64,000 nt of DNA from Terrisporobacter mayombei (GTDB taxonomy: Bacteria > Bacillota > Clostridia > Peptostreptococcales > Peptostreptococcaceae), in NCBI RefSeq assembly GCF_020748465.1, contig NZ_JAHZMP010000002.1:1-64000 (forward strand), given 5' to 3'. The position numbers and the translations under genes are program-made. Positions 42,894 to 52,301 of the stretch are shown piece by piece (the first letter of the stretch is position 1; each line of letters starts with the position of its first letter). The notes beneath the pieces were generated by a model that saw only the letters and a list, made by a program, of their open reading frames with translations, was not told the DNA's origin and did no database searches.

Positions 42894-45020
42894 ATGATTA
42901 AAGTATCTAAAAGGGATGGAACAATAGAAAAATTTGATAAAAGAAAAATTTTTAATGCAGTATATAAATCTTCAATCAATAGTAAGTTTGGTACAGATAT
43001 AGAATTGGCTCATGCTATAGCCAAAATGATTGAAGAAAAAATACAAAATAAAGAAATAGAAGCAACAGTAGAAAACATACAAGATGAAGTAGAAGACTTA
43101 TTAATGTCATCGAATAGAAAAGATATTGCTAAAAAATATATTATTTATAGAGATAGAAGAACTGAAATTAGAAATTCCAAGTGGAATATGGATGAGTTAC
43201 AAAAGTCTATTTGGAAAAATAAATATCAGTATAAAGATGAAAGTTTCAATGAATGGGTAGCTAGAATTAGTGGTGGGAATCCTAAAATTGCAAAATTAAT
43301 AAGAGAAAGAAAATTTTTATTTGCAGGAAGAATTTTAGCAAATAGAGGTTTGTATAGAGATAATATAAAGGTTACTTATTCTAATTGCTATGTATTAGAA
43401 CCACCAGAAGATAATATAGAGAGCATATTTGATACAGCTAAAAATTTAGCAAGAACTTTTTCTTATGGTGGAGGTGTGGGAATAGATATTTCCAAACTTA
43501 GACCAAATGGAGCAGCAGTTCACAATGCAGCAAAAACCACATCAGGTGCTGTATCATTTATGGATTTATATTCAATGACAACAGGGCTTATAGGGCAAAA
43601 TGGACGACGTGGTGCACTTATGATTTCCATGGATATAAGTCATCCTGATATTGAAGAATTTATAGATGTGAAAACTGACTTAGAAAAAATTACTAAGGCA
43701 AACATATCTGTAAGAATAAGTGATGAATTTATGGAAGCGGTTAAAAATAAAGAAACATATACTTGCAAATTTGTAGTGGAAGCAACGAAAGAAGAAATAA
43801 TAAAAGAAGTTAATGCTTATGATTTATTTATGAAATTAGTGAAAAATAATTGGGACTATGCAGAACCAGGAATGTTATTTTGGGACAACATAAGTAAATA
43901 TCACTTATTAAGTGAAGATAAAAAGTTTAAACATGATGGCGTAAATCCTTGTGCAGAAGAGCCTCTTCCAGCAGGTGGAAGCTGTTTACTTGGTTCCATA
44001 AACTTATCGGAATTTGTTGTGGAACCATTTACAGATAATGCCATATTCGATATGGAAAAATTCAAAGCTTGTGTAGAAGATTGTATACTAGGATTAAACG
44101 AGGTTTTAGAAGAAGGACTTTCTCTTCATCCACTAAAACAACAACAAAAGAGTGTTTCTGAATATAGACAAATAGGTCTTGGTGTTATGGGCATAGCTGA
44201 TATGCTTATAAAATTAAATATTAGATATGGTTCAAAAGAATCAATTAATCTATGTAATGAAATTTCAAAAAATATGTTAAATAGCGCAGTGAAAAAATCA
44301 GCCTTATTATCAAAAGAAAGAGGGCCTTTTGAAAAATACAATGAAGAAAAAGTGTTTAAATCACCTTTCTTTATAAATAACATAAATGAAGATGTTAAAG
44401 AATTAGTAAAGAAATATGGGATTAGAAATTCACAAATATTAACTATACCACCAACAGGTTCCATATCTACCATGCTTGGCATAAGTGGAGGAATAGAGCC
44501 TATATTTAATATTTCATACACAAGAAAAACAGAAACACTTCACTCACAGGATGTTTACTACAAAGTATATACTCCAATAGTAAAAGAATACATGAATTTA
44601 AAAGATATTACTGATGAAAATGAACTGCCAGATATATTTGTAACAGCTATGAGCCTCAAGCCAGAAGAAAGAATAGATATGCAAGGAGTTTGGCAAAAGC
44701 ATATTGATGCATCCATATCATCAACTATAAACTTACCTTATGAGGTCACAATAGAAGATGTTTATAATATTTATATGTCTGCTTGGGAAAATAAGCTTAA
44801 AGGTATAACAGTATACAGAGATGGCTGTGAGAGAAGTGGTGTATTATTAAATGATAAAAAAGATAAAAAGAAGAAAGAAGAAAAAATAGAAAAGTTTGAA
44901 GAATATCATATTGAAGAAGGTCATGAAAAATTTATTTGTCCAGAGTGTGGAAATGAATCTATTATTCCAACAGGTGGTTGTACAATATGCCTTCAATGTG
45001 GTTATAGTAAATGTAACTAA
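42894..45020 (+). CDS. nrdJ: Adenosylcobalamin-dependent ribonucleotide reductase (class II)
   Basis: Makes deoxyribonucleotides without oxygen, using vitamin B12. 708 residues: N-terminal ATP-cone (about 1-90, VSKRDGTIEKFDKRKI), catalytic barrel with the NCYVLEPPEDNIE, GGGVGIDIS and NPCAEEPLPAGGSC motifs, and a C-terminal zinc-ribbon-like tail (CPEC, then CTIC and CGYSKC) that contains the redox Cys. No cobalamin riboswitch was seen in the upstream spacer. It has its own long terminator. Confidence 0.95.
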   Translation: MIKVSKRDGTIEKFDKRKIFNAVYKSSINSKFGTDIELAHAIAKMIEEKIQNKEIEATVENIQDEVEDLLMSSNRKDIAKKYIIYRDRRTEIRNSKWNMDELQKSIWKNKYQYKDESFNEWVARISGGNPKIAKLIRERKFLFAGRILANRGLYRDNIKVTYSNCYVLEPPEDNIESIFDTAKNLARTFSYGGGVGIDISKLRPNGAAVHNAAKTTSGAVSFMDLYSMTTGLIGQNGRRGALMISMDISHPDIEEFIDVKTDLEKITKANISVRISDEFMEAVKNKETYTCKFVVEATKEEIIKEVNAYDLFMKLVKNNWDYAEPGMLFWDNISKYHLLSEDKKFKHDGVNPCAEEPLPAGGSCLLGSINLSEFVVEPFTDNAIFDMEKFKACVEDCILGLNEVLEEGLSLHPLKQQQKSVSEYRQIGLGVMGIADMLIKLNIRYGSKESINLCNEISKNMLNSAVKKSALLSKERGPFEKYNEEKVFKSPFFINNINEDVKELVKKYGIRNSQILTIPPTGSISTMLGISGGIEPIFNISYTRKTETLHSQDVYYKVYTPIVKEYMNLKDITDENELPDIFVTAMSLKPEERIDMQGVWQKHIDASISSTINLPYEVTIEDVYNIYMSAWENKLKGITVYRDGCERSGVLLNDKKDKKKKEEKIEKFEEYHIEEGHEKFICPECGNESIIPTGGCTICLQCGYSKCN

Positions 45021-45062
45021 AGAAAAAACAGTTGTTATGCAAATAACAACTGTTTTTTCTTA
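45021..45062 (+). terminator. Terminator after nrdJ
   Basis: A very strong stem, AGAAAAAACAGTTGTTAT pairing with ATAACAACTGTTTTTTCT. Confidence 0.92.
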
Positions 45063-45097
45063 TTTATTCAAAATGAAAAGTTTAAAGTATTTTAAAC

Positions 45098-46156
45098 TTA
45101 TAAGGGACTATGCCAATTTATATTATCTCCTATAGATGTATCTAATACAAATCCAGCCATATTTATTCTTTTTTCTATGCAATTTCTACATTCAGCAGCC
45201 TCATCACCCATGCAAATTTTATTATCATACAAAGCGTATTTAGAACGAACATCTGTAGGAGAAAGGTTTGGCATAACTACATTACATCCAGCATTTAAAC
45301 CTGCTTCGCGCCCCTTTGGATTAATAGTACCAAGTGCAGTAGTTGCAGGTAGAAGCACAGATGGAAGTAAAAGTCGCGTAAGAGCTAAAACAATAATAGA
45401 TTTTTCAAGAGAGCCAGTAGGTTCATCTTTAAAAATAGTATCATGATGAGGAATAAAAGGACCGATACCAACCATTTCTGGATTTAAATCTTTTAAAAAA
45501 ATTAGATCTTCAGCTATATTTTCATTAGTTTGGTATGGAGAATCAACCATTAATCCTGCACCAACTTGATATCCAATTTCTTTTAAATCTCTAAGACAAT
45601 TAATTCTATTTGATAATCTTAAATTTTTAGGATGTAGCTTTTTATAATGTTCTTCTGTTGCAGTTTCATGCCTTAACAAATATCTATCAGCTCCAGCGTG
45701 AAAAAACTTTTTATAAGAGTCATAAGATTTTTCACCTATAGACAAGGTTATAGCACAATCATCATATTTATATTTTATTGATTTTATAATTTCAACAATT
45801 TTATCATCAGTAAAATAATTATCTTCCCCACCTTGTAATACAAAAGTTCTATATCCTAATTTATATCCTAAATCTGCACATTCCATAATTTGTTCTAAAC
45901 TTAGTCGATATCTAGAAATATTTTTGTTTGAACATCTTATACCGCAGTAGTAGCAATCATTTTTACAGTAGTTTGTAAATTCGATTAAACCCCTCATATA
46001 TACCTTATTATCATAAAACTTCTTTCTAGTAGCTACAGCTTTTTCACATAAATAATCAACTTCATAACTCTTAATATTATCAAGTATATAGAGAATTTCA
46101 TTTTTGTTTAATAAATTTTCTTCATATAGTTTGTCAATTAACTTTATTATATTCAT
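45098..46156 (-). CDS. hydE: [FeFe]-hydrogenase H-cluster maturase HydE
   Basis: A radical SAM enzyme that helps build the dithiomethylamine/iron part of the H-cluster. 352 residues; the radical SAM Cys motif CxxxCxxC is at Cys64, Cys68, Cys71. YRTFVLQGGED, MVGIGPFIPH and TTALGTINP are HydE blocks, and the C-terminal CMGDEAAECRNC carries the optional second cluster. AGGAGG precedes the ATG. HydF, HydG and a hydrogenase are not in the window. It implies hydrogen metabolism in this organism. Confidence 0.93.
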   Translation of the reverse strand: MNIIKLIDKLYEENLLNKNEILYILDNIKSYEVDYLCEKAVATRKKFYDNKVYMRGLIEFTNYCKNDCYYCGIRCSNKNISRYRLSLEQIMECADLGYKLGYRTFVLQGGEDNYFTDDKIVEIIKSIKYKYDDCAITLSIGEKSYDSYKKFFHAGADRYLLRHETATEEHYKKLHPKNLRLSNRINCLRDLKEIGYQVGAGLMVDSPYQTNENIAEDLIFLKDLNPEMVGIGPFIPHHDTIFKDEPTGSLEKSIIVLALTRLLLPSVLLPATTALGTINPKGREAGLNAGCNVVMPNLSPTDVRSKYALYDNKICMGDEAAECRNCIEKRINMAGFVLDTSIGDNINWHSPL

Positions 46157-46319
46157 ATTTTCCTCCTAATATTTTCATATGAATTCAACAAATAATGCTC
46201 AATTTTTAATTAAAAAGAGACAACAAAAGTACATAATTAACTATTATTTTAAATAAAATAAAGTTAAGTTTAATCTAATAAGATCCACTTATAATTTAAG
46301 AAAATACAATTTTACAATA

Positions 46320-46449
46320 AAAAAACTTTTCTCAAAAGCAATTAAACTAATGAAAGAAAAGTTAGTATTTTTGTAAATAAAGTTATGTACTGATATAAAC
46401 TAATTTCCTTACAGATCAGTTAATACTTTTCTGGTAGGTAGTAAATTTT
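46320..46449 (-). ncRNA. Candidate small RNA
   Basis: Between hydE and a membrane-protein gene the minus strand shows a SigA promoter (TTGTAT, 18 bases, TATAAT at 46456-46485). About 70 bases of non-coding DNA with an ACTGAT/ATCAGT hairpin follow, and then a terminator (AACTTTTCT / AGAAAAGTT then TTTTTT). There is no ORF with a start and ribosome site. The predicted length is about 130 bases. The rest of 46157-46740 holds only short AT hairpins. Confidence 0.4.
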
Positions 46450-46455
46450 GATTAA

Positions 46456-46485
46456 ATTATATCTAAAGAAAATCTCTAAATACAA
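46456..46485 (-). promoter_or_regulatory. Promoter of the candidate small RNA
   Basis: On the minus strand TTGTAT and a consensus TATAAT with an 18-base spacer. Confidence 0.45.
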
Positions 46486-46692
46486 TTATTAAAAACATAT
46501 ATAAAAAGTATAGTATGAAAGTAAATAAAAATCCATAATTATTTTAAAAAAGATACTTTAAAATAGCTTGCATAAGAGAAATATGTTTAAAAAATATAAA
46601 AAATACTAATTTTATTAACAGTATTTGTTTTTTTGATCAAAGAATTAATAAGGGGAACTAATAAAAGAAATTAATATTACTTATGTAATATT

Positions 46693-46731
46693 AAAAATAA
46701 CTACTAAGCTTTAAACTTAGTAGTTATTTTT
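46693..46731 (-). terminator. Terminator after the 161-residue membrane protein gene
   Basis: Stem AAAAATAACTACTAAG / CTTAGTAGTTATTTTT, nine bases past the stop codon. Confidence 0.85.
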
Positions 46732-46740
46732 ATAATAAAT

Positions 46741-47226
46741 CTAAGAGTTTGACTCTTCTAATTCTTTTAAATATACAGTATATCCGATAGCAGCACCCAA
46801 ATAACCTAGTACTTTTACTAAGGAAAAAACAGTAATAATCCTCAATCCATTATTACTATTTTCATTAAATATCTCAAAATTAGGACTATTGTCAGATGGG
46901 TCTGAAGCAACTATACCTAATCCTAACTTATAATCTATTAAGTTATCGCTTGCAAATATAATAATAGCAATTAAAAATATTATACTTACCGCTTGGGCTA
47001 TTGCTGCAGATTTTAGTTTATTATCGAGTACAATTGAATTATATTCTTCTACACTTGATGCAGACTCGAGTATGGCTTTTTCAGAATAGTTATACTCAAT
47101 AAAGTTAAGAAAACATCCAATCATAAAAAGTATAGTGGCAAATCTTCCATTTTGAAGAAGTTTTATTTGAATGTTTGTTTCATCAGATAGATTTTTTTTA
47201 CTAATCCTGGATTTAGATGATGCCAT
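46741..47226 (-). CDS. Small polytopic membrane protein of unknown function
   Basis: 161 residues. A basic N-terminus (MASSKSRISKK), then about four membrane segments (about 28-46, 77-96 and two near the C-terminus). A hydrophilic loop of about 30 residues, rich in Asp/Asn/Ser, lies between the third and fourth. GGAGG precedes the ATG (read on the minus strand). It is monocistronic with its own terminator. I do not recognise it. Confidence 0.65.
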   Translation of the reverse strand: MASSKSRISKKNLSDETNIQIKLLQNGRFATILFMIGCFLNFIEYNYSEKAILESASSVEEYNSIVLDNKLKSAAIAQAVSIIFLIAIIIFASDNLIDYKLGLGIVASDPSDNSPNFEIFNENSNNGLRIITVFSLVKVLGYLGAAIGYTVYLKELEESNS

Positions 47227-47396
47227 ATTTTAACCTCCACAAATTATAGCGTTAAATAAATAGTTATAAATATTATATGATTACTATATTAAGATAATGT
47301 TTATTATAAATATATTTTAGTTATAATAATTTAATACATTTTTTCAAATAATAGAAAATTTTAAAAAAACTTCCTCTATTATTTATTGTTTGGGAT

Positions 47397-47584
47397 ATGT
47401 TAAATCTTTATGATAATATTAATTTAGATAAAGTAATTAGAATATTATCATATGACATAATTGCTAGATTTTTATTTGAAAGACGCTGATCATGTAATAG
47501 TTGAATCTATCAATTTAGACAAAAACAAGAATAGCTTTTATTATAAAAGATGATACAATTATAGAGATTTTTGAAGAAAAATAA
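47397..47584 (+). pseudogene. Remnant of a small unknown gene, two frameshifts
   Basis: Three overlapping open frames join into one plausible product: MLNLYDNINLDKVIRILSYD..., then KDADHVIVESINLDKNK, then IAFIIKDDTIIEIFEEK and a stop. Frameshifts lie near 47485 and 47530. The reconstructed protein is about 60 residues, beta-rich at the end. There is no family I recognise. The remainder of 47227-47711 shows nothing else. Confidence 0.5.
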
Positions 47585-47711
47585 ATTTTACATAAATTAC
47601 ATAATTTTACATATAATTCTTTTGTTTTAGAAAATTATTCTATACAAATAAAAAAATAAAAAATAGAGATAATAATATTTAAAGACATAACTTAAATGGA
47701 GGGTAATTTAA

Positions 47712-48320
47712 ATGAAAAAATTTTTAACACTAACTTTATCTTTACTTTTACTTTTTACTGCAGTAGCTTGTAGTAATAAAACTACAGCACCAACTAAAAC
47801 CAATACAGGAACTAAAACAGAAACTAAAACAGAAACTACAGATAAAGCAACTGACAAAACTTATGTAAACAATTATACAGGACTATACGACAAAAGTGTG
47901 GGAACGTTAACTGACTATAACATGTATACTGATGTTAATACAGTAACTAACACATATAAAAATAAAAAATATCCTGGTAACGAACAATATTTAAATGAAG
48001 TAAAAGCTGCTTACAAAGATAGTAAAGAAAAAATTCGAGCTTTTGTAGATGGATTAAAAAAGGATGTAAAAACTGAAGATCCTGAATTAAAGAAAATGAA
48101 TGAAAGTTTAATAGCTGAAGGCGAAAAATCAATAAAAGATATAGATGCTAAAATAGCAAAATTAGATAAAATATCTAAATCAGATTACAATAAACCACAA
48201 GATGAATTTATTAAATTAGTAGATGATACAGTGAGAGCTGGAGAAAATGTTACTAATAATTTTGTTAAAATGTTAAAAGATGTGGATACAAAATTAGGTA
48301 TTACTAGAAATACTAAATAA
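47712..48320 (+). CDS. Putative lipoprotein
   Basis: 202 residues. A lipoprotein signal peptide ends in the lipobox AVAC (Cys20). A Thr/Lys-rich linker (about 22-50, repeated TKT/ETKTET) and a helical domain of about 150 residues with charged coiled-coil character follow. The domain is reminiscent of DUF3829-like helical lipoproteins but is not clearly assigned. Anchored on the outer face of the membrane. A GGAGGG site precedes the ATG. The function is unknown. Confidence 0.7.
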   Translation: MKKFLTLTLSLLLLFTAVACSNKTTAPTKTNTGTKTETKTETTDKATDKTYVNNYTGLYDKSVGTLTDYNMYTDVNTVTNTYKNKKYPGNEQYLNEVKAAYKDSKEKIRAFVDGLKKDVKTEDPELKKMNESLIAEGEKSIKDIDAKIAKLDKISKSDYNKPQDEFIKLVDDTVRAGENVTNNFVKMLKDVDTKLGITRNTK

Positions 48321-48353
48321 TAAAAAAATTATTTATAAAAATAAAATAAATGA

Positions 48354-48382
48354 TTGACATGCAAAAAGAAAATGATTAACAT
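48354..48382 (+). promoter_or_regulatory. SigA promoter of metNIQ
   Basis: Consensus TTGACA, 17 bases, TAACAT, directly before the SAM riboswitch. Confidence 0.6.
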
Positions 48383-48406
48383 TTATAACATAATAAAAAT
48401 TAAAAA

Positions 48407-48513
48407 GACTCTTATCAAGAGAGGTGGAGGGACTGGCCCTATGAAACCCGGCAACCAGTACATTTGTACATGGTGCTAAATCCTGCAACTATTTTTAGTT
48501 GAAAGATGAGTAT
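48407..48513 (+). ncRNA. SAM-I (S-box) riboswitch
   Basis: Contains the S-box core: CTTATCAAGAGAGGTGGAGG, then GACTGGCCC, GAAACCCGGCAACCAG, GGTGCTAAATCCTGCA and GAAAGATGAG, closed by P1 (ACTCTTATC with GATGAGT). It precedes metNIQ. In this class SAM binding favours the following terminator, so the methionine importer would be off when SAM is abundant. Confidence 0.97.
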
Positions 48514-48526
48514 AAATTAGTTATTT

Positions 48527-48554
48527 AGCCTAAGTTTATACTTAGGCTTTTTTT
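48527..48554 (+). terminator. SAM riboswitch terminator
   Basis: Stem AGCCTAAG / CTTAGGCT with six-base loop and seven T. Confidence 0.92.
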
Positions 48555-48601
48555 AATACTATTTTTAGACAAAATTAAGAGACTTTTAAGGGGGGAATAA
48601 T

Positions 48602-49567
48602 ATGATACAAATATGTGAAGTAAATAAGTATTATGGAAAAACAAAAGTTTTAAATGATATTAATATGCATATAAAAGAAGGCGAGATATTTGGAATAATA
48701 GGCCATAGTGGAGCAGGTAAATCCACATTACTAAGATGCATAAATAGACTAGAAACTTATGAGGATGGAAGTATAACAGTACAAGGCAGAGAAGTGAAAA
48801 ATTTAGATGAAAGAGAACTTAGATTTTTAAGAAAAGATTTGGGAATGATATTTCAACACTTTTCATTATTAGAGAGAAAAACAGTATTTGAAAATGTGGC
48901 TCTACCACTAGAATGCTTTAAATATTCAAAAAATGAAATAAATAAAAGAGTAGATGAACTTTTGTCATTGGTAGGAATTCAAGGTAAGAAAAATATGAAA
49001 CCTAGGAACCTAAGTGGAGGTCAAAAGCAAAGAGTTGCAATAGCAAGAGCTTTAGCACTAAACCCAAAAGTACTTTTATGTGACGAAGCAACTTCAGCTC
49101 TAGATCCAAACACAACAAAATCCATATTAGGCTTACTACAAGATATAAATAAAAAGCTTAATATAACAATAATTATGGTTACTCACCAAATGGAAGTAAT
49201 AAAACAAATTTGCTCTAGAGTGGCTATTATGGAAAATGGAGAAGTGTTAGAGATAGGAGATACAGAAGAATTATTTTTACAAAATTCTAAAAACCTACAA
49301 AAATTAGTGGGAGAAGATGATATTGTACTGCCAAAGGGAACTAATATAAGAATAATCTTCCCAAAAGAAATCTCTAATGATTCCATAATAACTTCTATGG
49401 CAAGGGATTTGGATATAAACTTCTCTATTATATGTGGAAAGTTAGAAAAATATAGAGAAGATATACTTGGATCATTAATTATAAATGTGGACAATGATAA
49501 TAGAGAAAATATAAAAGATTATCTAAATTACAAAAAAGTTAGATGGGAGGAGATTATAAATGAATAA
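48602..49567 (+). CDS. metN: Methionine ABC transporter ATP-binding protein
   Basis: 321 residues. Walker A GHSGAGKST, signature LSGGQKQR, Walker B VLLCDEATSALDP, switch His in VTHQMEV. The C-terminal NIL/ACT domain (about 245-320) binds methionine for transinhibition. It is under SAM riboswitch control and overlaps metI by eight bases. Confidence 0.97.
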   Translation: MIQICEVNKYYGKTKVLNDINMHIKEGEIFGIIGHSGAGKSTLLRCINRLETYEDGSITVQGREVKNLDERELRFLRKDLGMIFQHFSLLERKTVFENVALPLECFKYSKNEINKRVDELLSLVGIQGKKNMKPRNLSGGQKQRVAIARALALNPKVLLCDEATSALDPNTTKSILGLLQDINKKLNITIIMVTHQMEVIKQICSRVAIMENGEVLEIGDTEELFLQNSKNLQKLVGEDDIVLPKGTNIRIIFPKEISNDSIITSMARDLDINFSIICGKLEKYREDILGSLIINVDNDNRENIKDYLNYKKVRWEEIINE

Positions 49568-50222
49568 AACTAGCTTATATACTTATTTAACTGAAATACT
49601 TGGAGATGCTTTACTTCAAACATTATACATGATAATTGTGCCTACTATAGTAGCAACAATTTTAGGATTTATAATGGCAATAATTTTAGTGGTTACTAAG
49701 CCAAAAGGGCTTAAGCCAAATAAAGTCGTATACAGTATTCTGGGATTTATAGTGAATATGGTTAGAAGTTTTCCATTTATTATTTTACTAATAGCATTAA
49801 TTCCTTTCACTAGATTTATTGTTGGAACGTCTATTGGAGAAACAGCAGCTATAGTTCCTATTACCATAGGTGCTGCGCCATTTATTGCTAGAGTAATTGA
49901 AAATGCATTAAACGAGGTAGATGAAGGGCTGATAGAAGCTGCAAAATCTTTTGGGGCTACAAACTTACAAATAATATTTAAAGTAATGATAAAAGAAGCA
50001 ATGCCGTCAATAGTATCTGGAATTACTTTATCCATAATTTCCATATTGGGTTGTACGGCTATGGCAGGAACTGTAGGAGCAGGAGGTCTTGGAAAAGTTG
50101 CCATAGTGTATGGGCATCAAAGATTTGATACTTCAGTTATGATATATGTTGTAATCACACTTATTATAATGGTACAGCTAATACAAAGTGCAGGAGACTA
50201 TGCATATAAAAAACTAAAATAA
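49560..50222 (+). CDS. metI: Methionine ABC transporter permease
   Basis: 220 residues, five membrane segments, with the permease coupling loop EAAKSFGATNLQIIFKVMIKEAMPS and the GCTAMAGTVGAGGLG block of MetI. The start overlaps metN by eight bases. A small hairpin (AAAATGT / ACATTTT) follows the stop. Confidence 0.97.
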   Translation: MNKTSLYTYLTEILGDALLQTLYMIIVPTIVATILGFIMAIILVVTKPKGLKPNKVVYSILGFIVNMVRSFPFIILLIALIPFTRFIVGTSIGETAAIVPITIGAAPFIARVIENALNEVDEGLIEAAKSFGATNLQIIFKVMIKEAMPSIVSGITLSIISILGCTAMAGTVGAGGLGKVAIVYGHQRFDTSVMIYVVITLIIMVQLIQSAGDYAYKKLK

Positions 50223-50239
50223 AATGTATTAACATTTTA

Positions 50240-50316
50240 TGTCGCCAACGATGTGATTTTGAGCCACGTGTGGGCGGATTATTTTTCTATCACTTCAGAA
50301 AAATGCGTTGCGAACA
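50240..50316 (+). repeat. GC-richer imperfect hairpin between metI and metQ
   Basis: The outer arms TGTCGCCAACG and CGTTGCGAACA pair imperfectly. Inside is a second element, GCCACGTGTGGGC, containing CACGTG. It is clearly richer in G and C than the surrounding spacers and has no ORF. Confidence 0.5.
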
Positions 50317-50394
50317 ATGATATAAAACCAAATTAAAGTAGAAGATTAATTATCTTTTAAAATAAAAAATTATACATACAAGGGGGATTTTAAA

Positions 50395-51198
50395 ATGAAA
50401 TTAAAAAAATTATTAGGATTAACATTATTAGGAATTATAAGTGCATCATTATTTGTAGGATGCTCAAATTCTAGTAAAGAGGAAGATAAAACTATAAAGG
50501 TGGGAGCGTCACCAACACCACATACAGAAATTTTAGAGGTTGTAAAACCACTATTAAAAGAAAAAGGATATGAATTAGAGGTAATACAATTTGATGATTA
50601 TGTACTTCCAAATACATCTTTATCAGAGGGAGAACTGGATGCAAACTACTTCCAACATGTTCCTTACCTAGAACAAATGAACAAAGAAAAAGATCTAAAA
50701 TTAACTTATACAGCTAAGGTTCATATAGAGCCAATGGGAATTTATTCTAAAAAACATGATAAGTTAGATAACTTAAAAAATGGGGCAAAAATATCTGTAC
50801 CAAATGATGCAACAAATGAAGCAAGAGCATTACAACTATTAGCTGATAATGGTATTATAGAAGTCGCTGATAAAGAATTAATAACAGCAAAAGATATAAC
50901 TAAAAATCTTAAGAATGTGGAAATAGTAGAAGTGGAGGCGGCTCAAGTACCATCGACTTTACAAGATGTAGATTTTGCCGTAATAAATACTAACTTTGCT
51001 TTAAATGTTAACTTAAATCCAACTAAAGATGCTTTAGCAATAGAATCTAATGATTCACCATATGCTAACATATTAGCTTGTAGAGAAGATAATAAAGATA
51101 GTGAAAAAGTAAAAGCATTAACTGAAGCATTAACAAGTGATGAAGTTAAGTCATTTATAAAAGAAAAATATAAAGGAAGTATAGTTCCAACATTTTAA
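50395..51198 (+). CDS. metQ: Methionine-binding lipoprotein
   Basis: 267 residues. A lipoprotein signal with Cys23 (FVGC), then the NlpA/MetQ fold: VGASPTPHTEIL, DANYFQHVPYL, ISVPNDATNEARAL and FAVINTNFAL. It delivers methionine to MetNI. It is 172 bases after metI, with a hairpin element between them and its own GGGGG site. Confidence 0.95.
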   Translation: MKLKKLLGLTLLGIISASLFVGCSNSSKEEDKTIKVGASPTPHTEILEVVKPLLKEKGYELEVIQFDDYVLPNTSLSEGELDANYFQHVPYLEQMNKEKDLKLTYTAKVHIEPMGIYSKKHDKLDNLKNGAKISVPNDATNEARALQLLADNGIIEVADKELITAKDITKNLKNVEIVEVEAAQVPSTLQDVDFAVINTNFALNVNLNPTKDALAIESNDSPYANILACREDNKDSEKVKALTEALTSDEVKSFIKEKYKGSIVPTF

Positions 51199-51220
51199 TT
51201 TATAATATATAATTTTCAAT

Positions 51221-51250
51221 AAAAAGGAAGGATTTAATATCCTTCTTTTT
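51221..51250. terminator. Bidirectional terminator between metQ and the Ppx/GppA gene
   Basis: Stem AAAAAGGAAGGAT / ATCCTTCTTTTT. Confidence 0.85.
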
Positions 51251-51263
51251 TAGTTTAAAATAA

Positions 51264-52175
51264 CTAAGTATTTTTTATATAGTCGTTAATAATACCTTCT
51301 CTGATTGTAAACTTACTAATGATTATTTTTGAAGATTGTAAATATAATATAAGACTGTTTAAAATAATTAAAGCACCTAAAAGAATGTCACCCCTACTTT
51401 TTGATATGCCTGTGGTACTAATTATTTCTTTTAAAGACATACTGCTAATTTTTTTTAAAAGAACTTCTATATCATTATAATTTAATTCATAATTATGAAT
51501 ACTTGACATAACATTATATTCTTTTTGATGAATTCTACCAATAGTTTTTATTGATCCACCAATTACAACTGTAGGCAGATTTTTACACTCATTAATCCAT
51601 AAAATATTTTTTAATTTATCAAATATATATTCTTTAATTTGGCTTATTTCATCATTGGAAATACCATCTTTAATATGAAATTTATTTGTAATTATTAAAG
51701 CACCCATAGGTATACTAACACTTTTTATGAGGATTTTATCTTTTACTAAGCCTATTTCTACACTTCCTCCTCCTATATCTAAGTGAACATAATTATTTGA
51801 GTCCTTTGGAATAGAAGAAACATAACCAAAGTAACATTCTTCACTTGGTGATAATATCCTTATGCGTACATCTAAAGAATTAGAAATATGATTTATAATC
51901 TCTGTGGAGTTTTTAATTTGTCTAAGGGACTCTGTAGCTACAGCAATTATTTCATCACAATTAAAGTCGTCACAGAATTTTTTAAAAGTAAATATAATTC
52001 CAAAGAAGTTTTTCATACCTTCAGAGGATAATTCTTTGTTTTCTCTTCCTACGAAATCAGATAATCTAGTTTGGAATTTCTTATGAAAAATCTCATTATG
52101 TAAATTATTATTTATCTCTACGATTATTAATTTTATTGAATTAGAGCCAATATCAATTATTCCTAAAGTTTTCAA
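51264..52175 (-). CDS. Ppx/GppA phosphatase family protein (short form)
   Basis: 303 residues covering only the two ASKHA actin-like lobes of the exopolyphosphatase/pppGpp phosphatase family, without the C-terminal HD domain. Motifs: GIIDIGSNSIKLIIVE at the N-terminus, ATESLRQIKN, HLDIGGGSVEIGLV and GGSIKTIGR. It may hydrolyse polyphosphate or pppGpp; which cannot be told. It is monocistronic with a GGGGGGA site. Confidence 0.9.
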   Translation of the reverse strand: MKTLGIIDIGSNSIKLIIVEINNNLHNEIFHKKFQTRLSDFVGRENKELSSEGMKNFFGIIFTFKKFCDDFNCDEIIAVATESLRQIKNSTEIINHISNSLDVRIRILSPSEECYFGYVSSIPKDSNNYVHLDIGGGSVEIGLVKDKILIKSVSIPMGALIITNKFHIKDGISNDEISQIKEYIFDKLKNILWINECKNLPTVVIGGSIKTIGRIHQKEYNVMSSIHNYELNYNDIEVLLKKISSMSLKEIISTTGISKSRGDILLGALIILNSLILYLQSSKIIISKFTIREGIINDYIKNT

Positions 52176-52301
52176 TTTAATCCCCCCTGTATATGTCTAT
52201 AAATAAATTATAGTTTAATATAATTACTTCATCAATAATTGAAAAAAATAGAGTTATACTAATATTAATAAAGAGAAAAGCATAAGTGAGGAGGATTTAA
52301 C

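Noticed and set aside
44896..45135. 79-residue frame at the nrdJ 3' end
   Set aside because: It is an out-of-frame reading of the nrdJ zinc tail and runs through the nrdJ terminator.
49616..50104. 162-residue minus-strand frame inside metI
   Set aside because: Antisense of a clear MetI permease.
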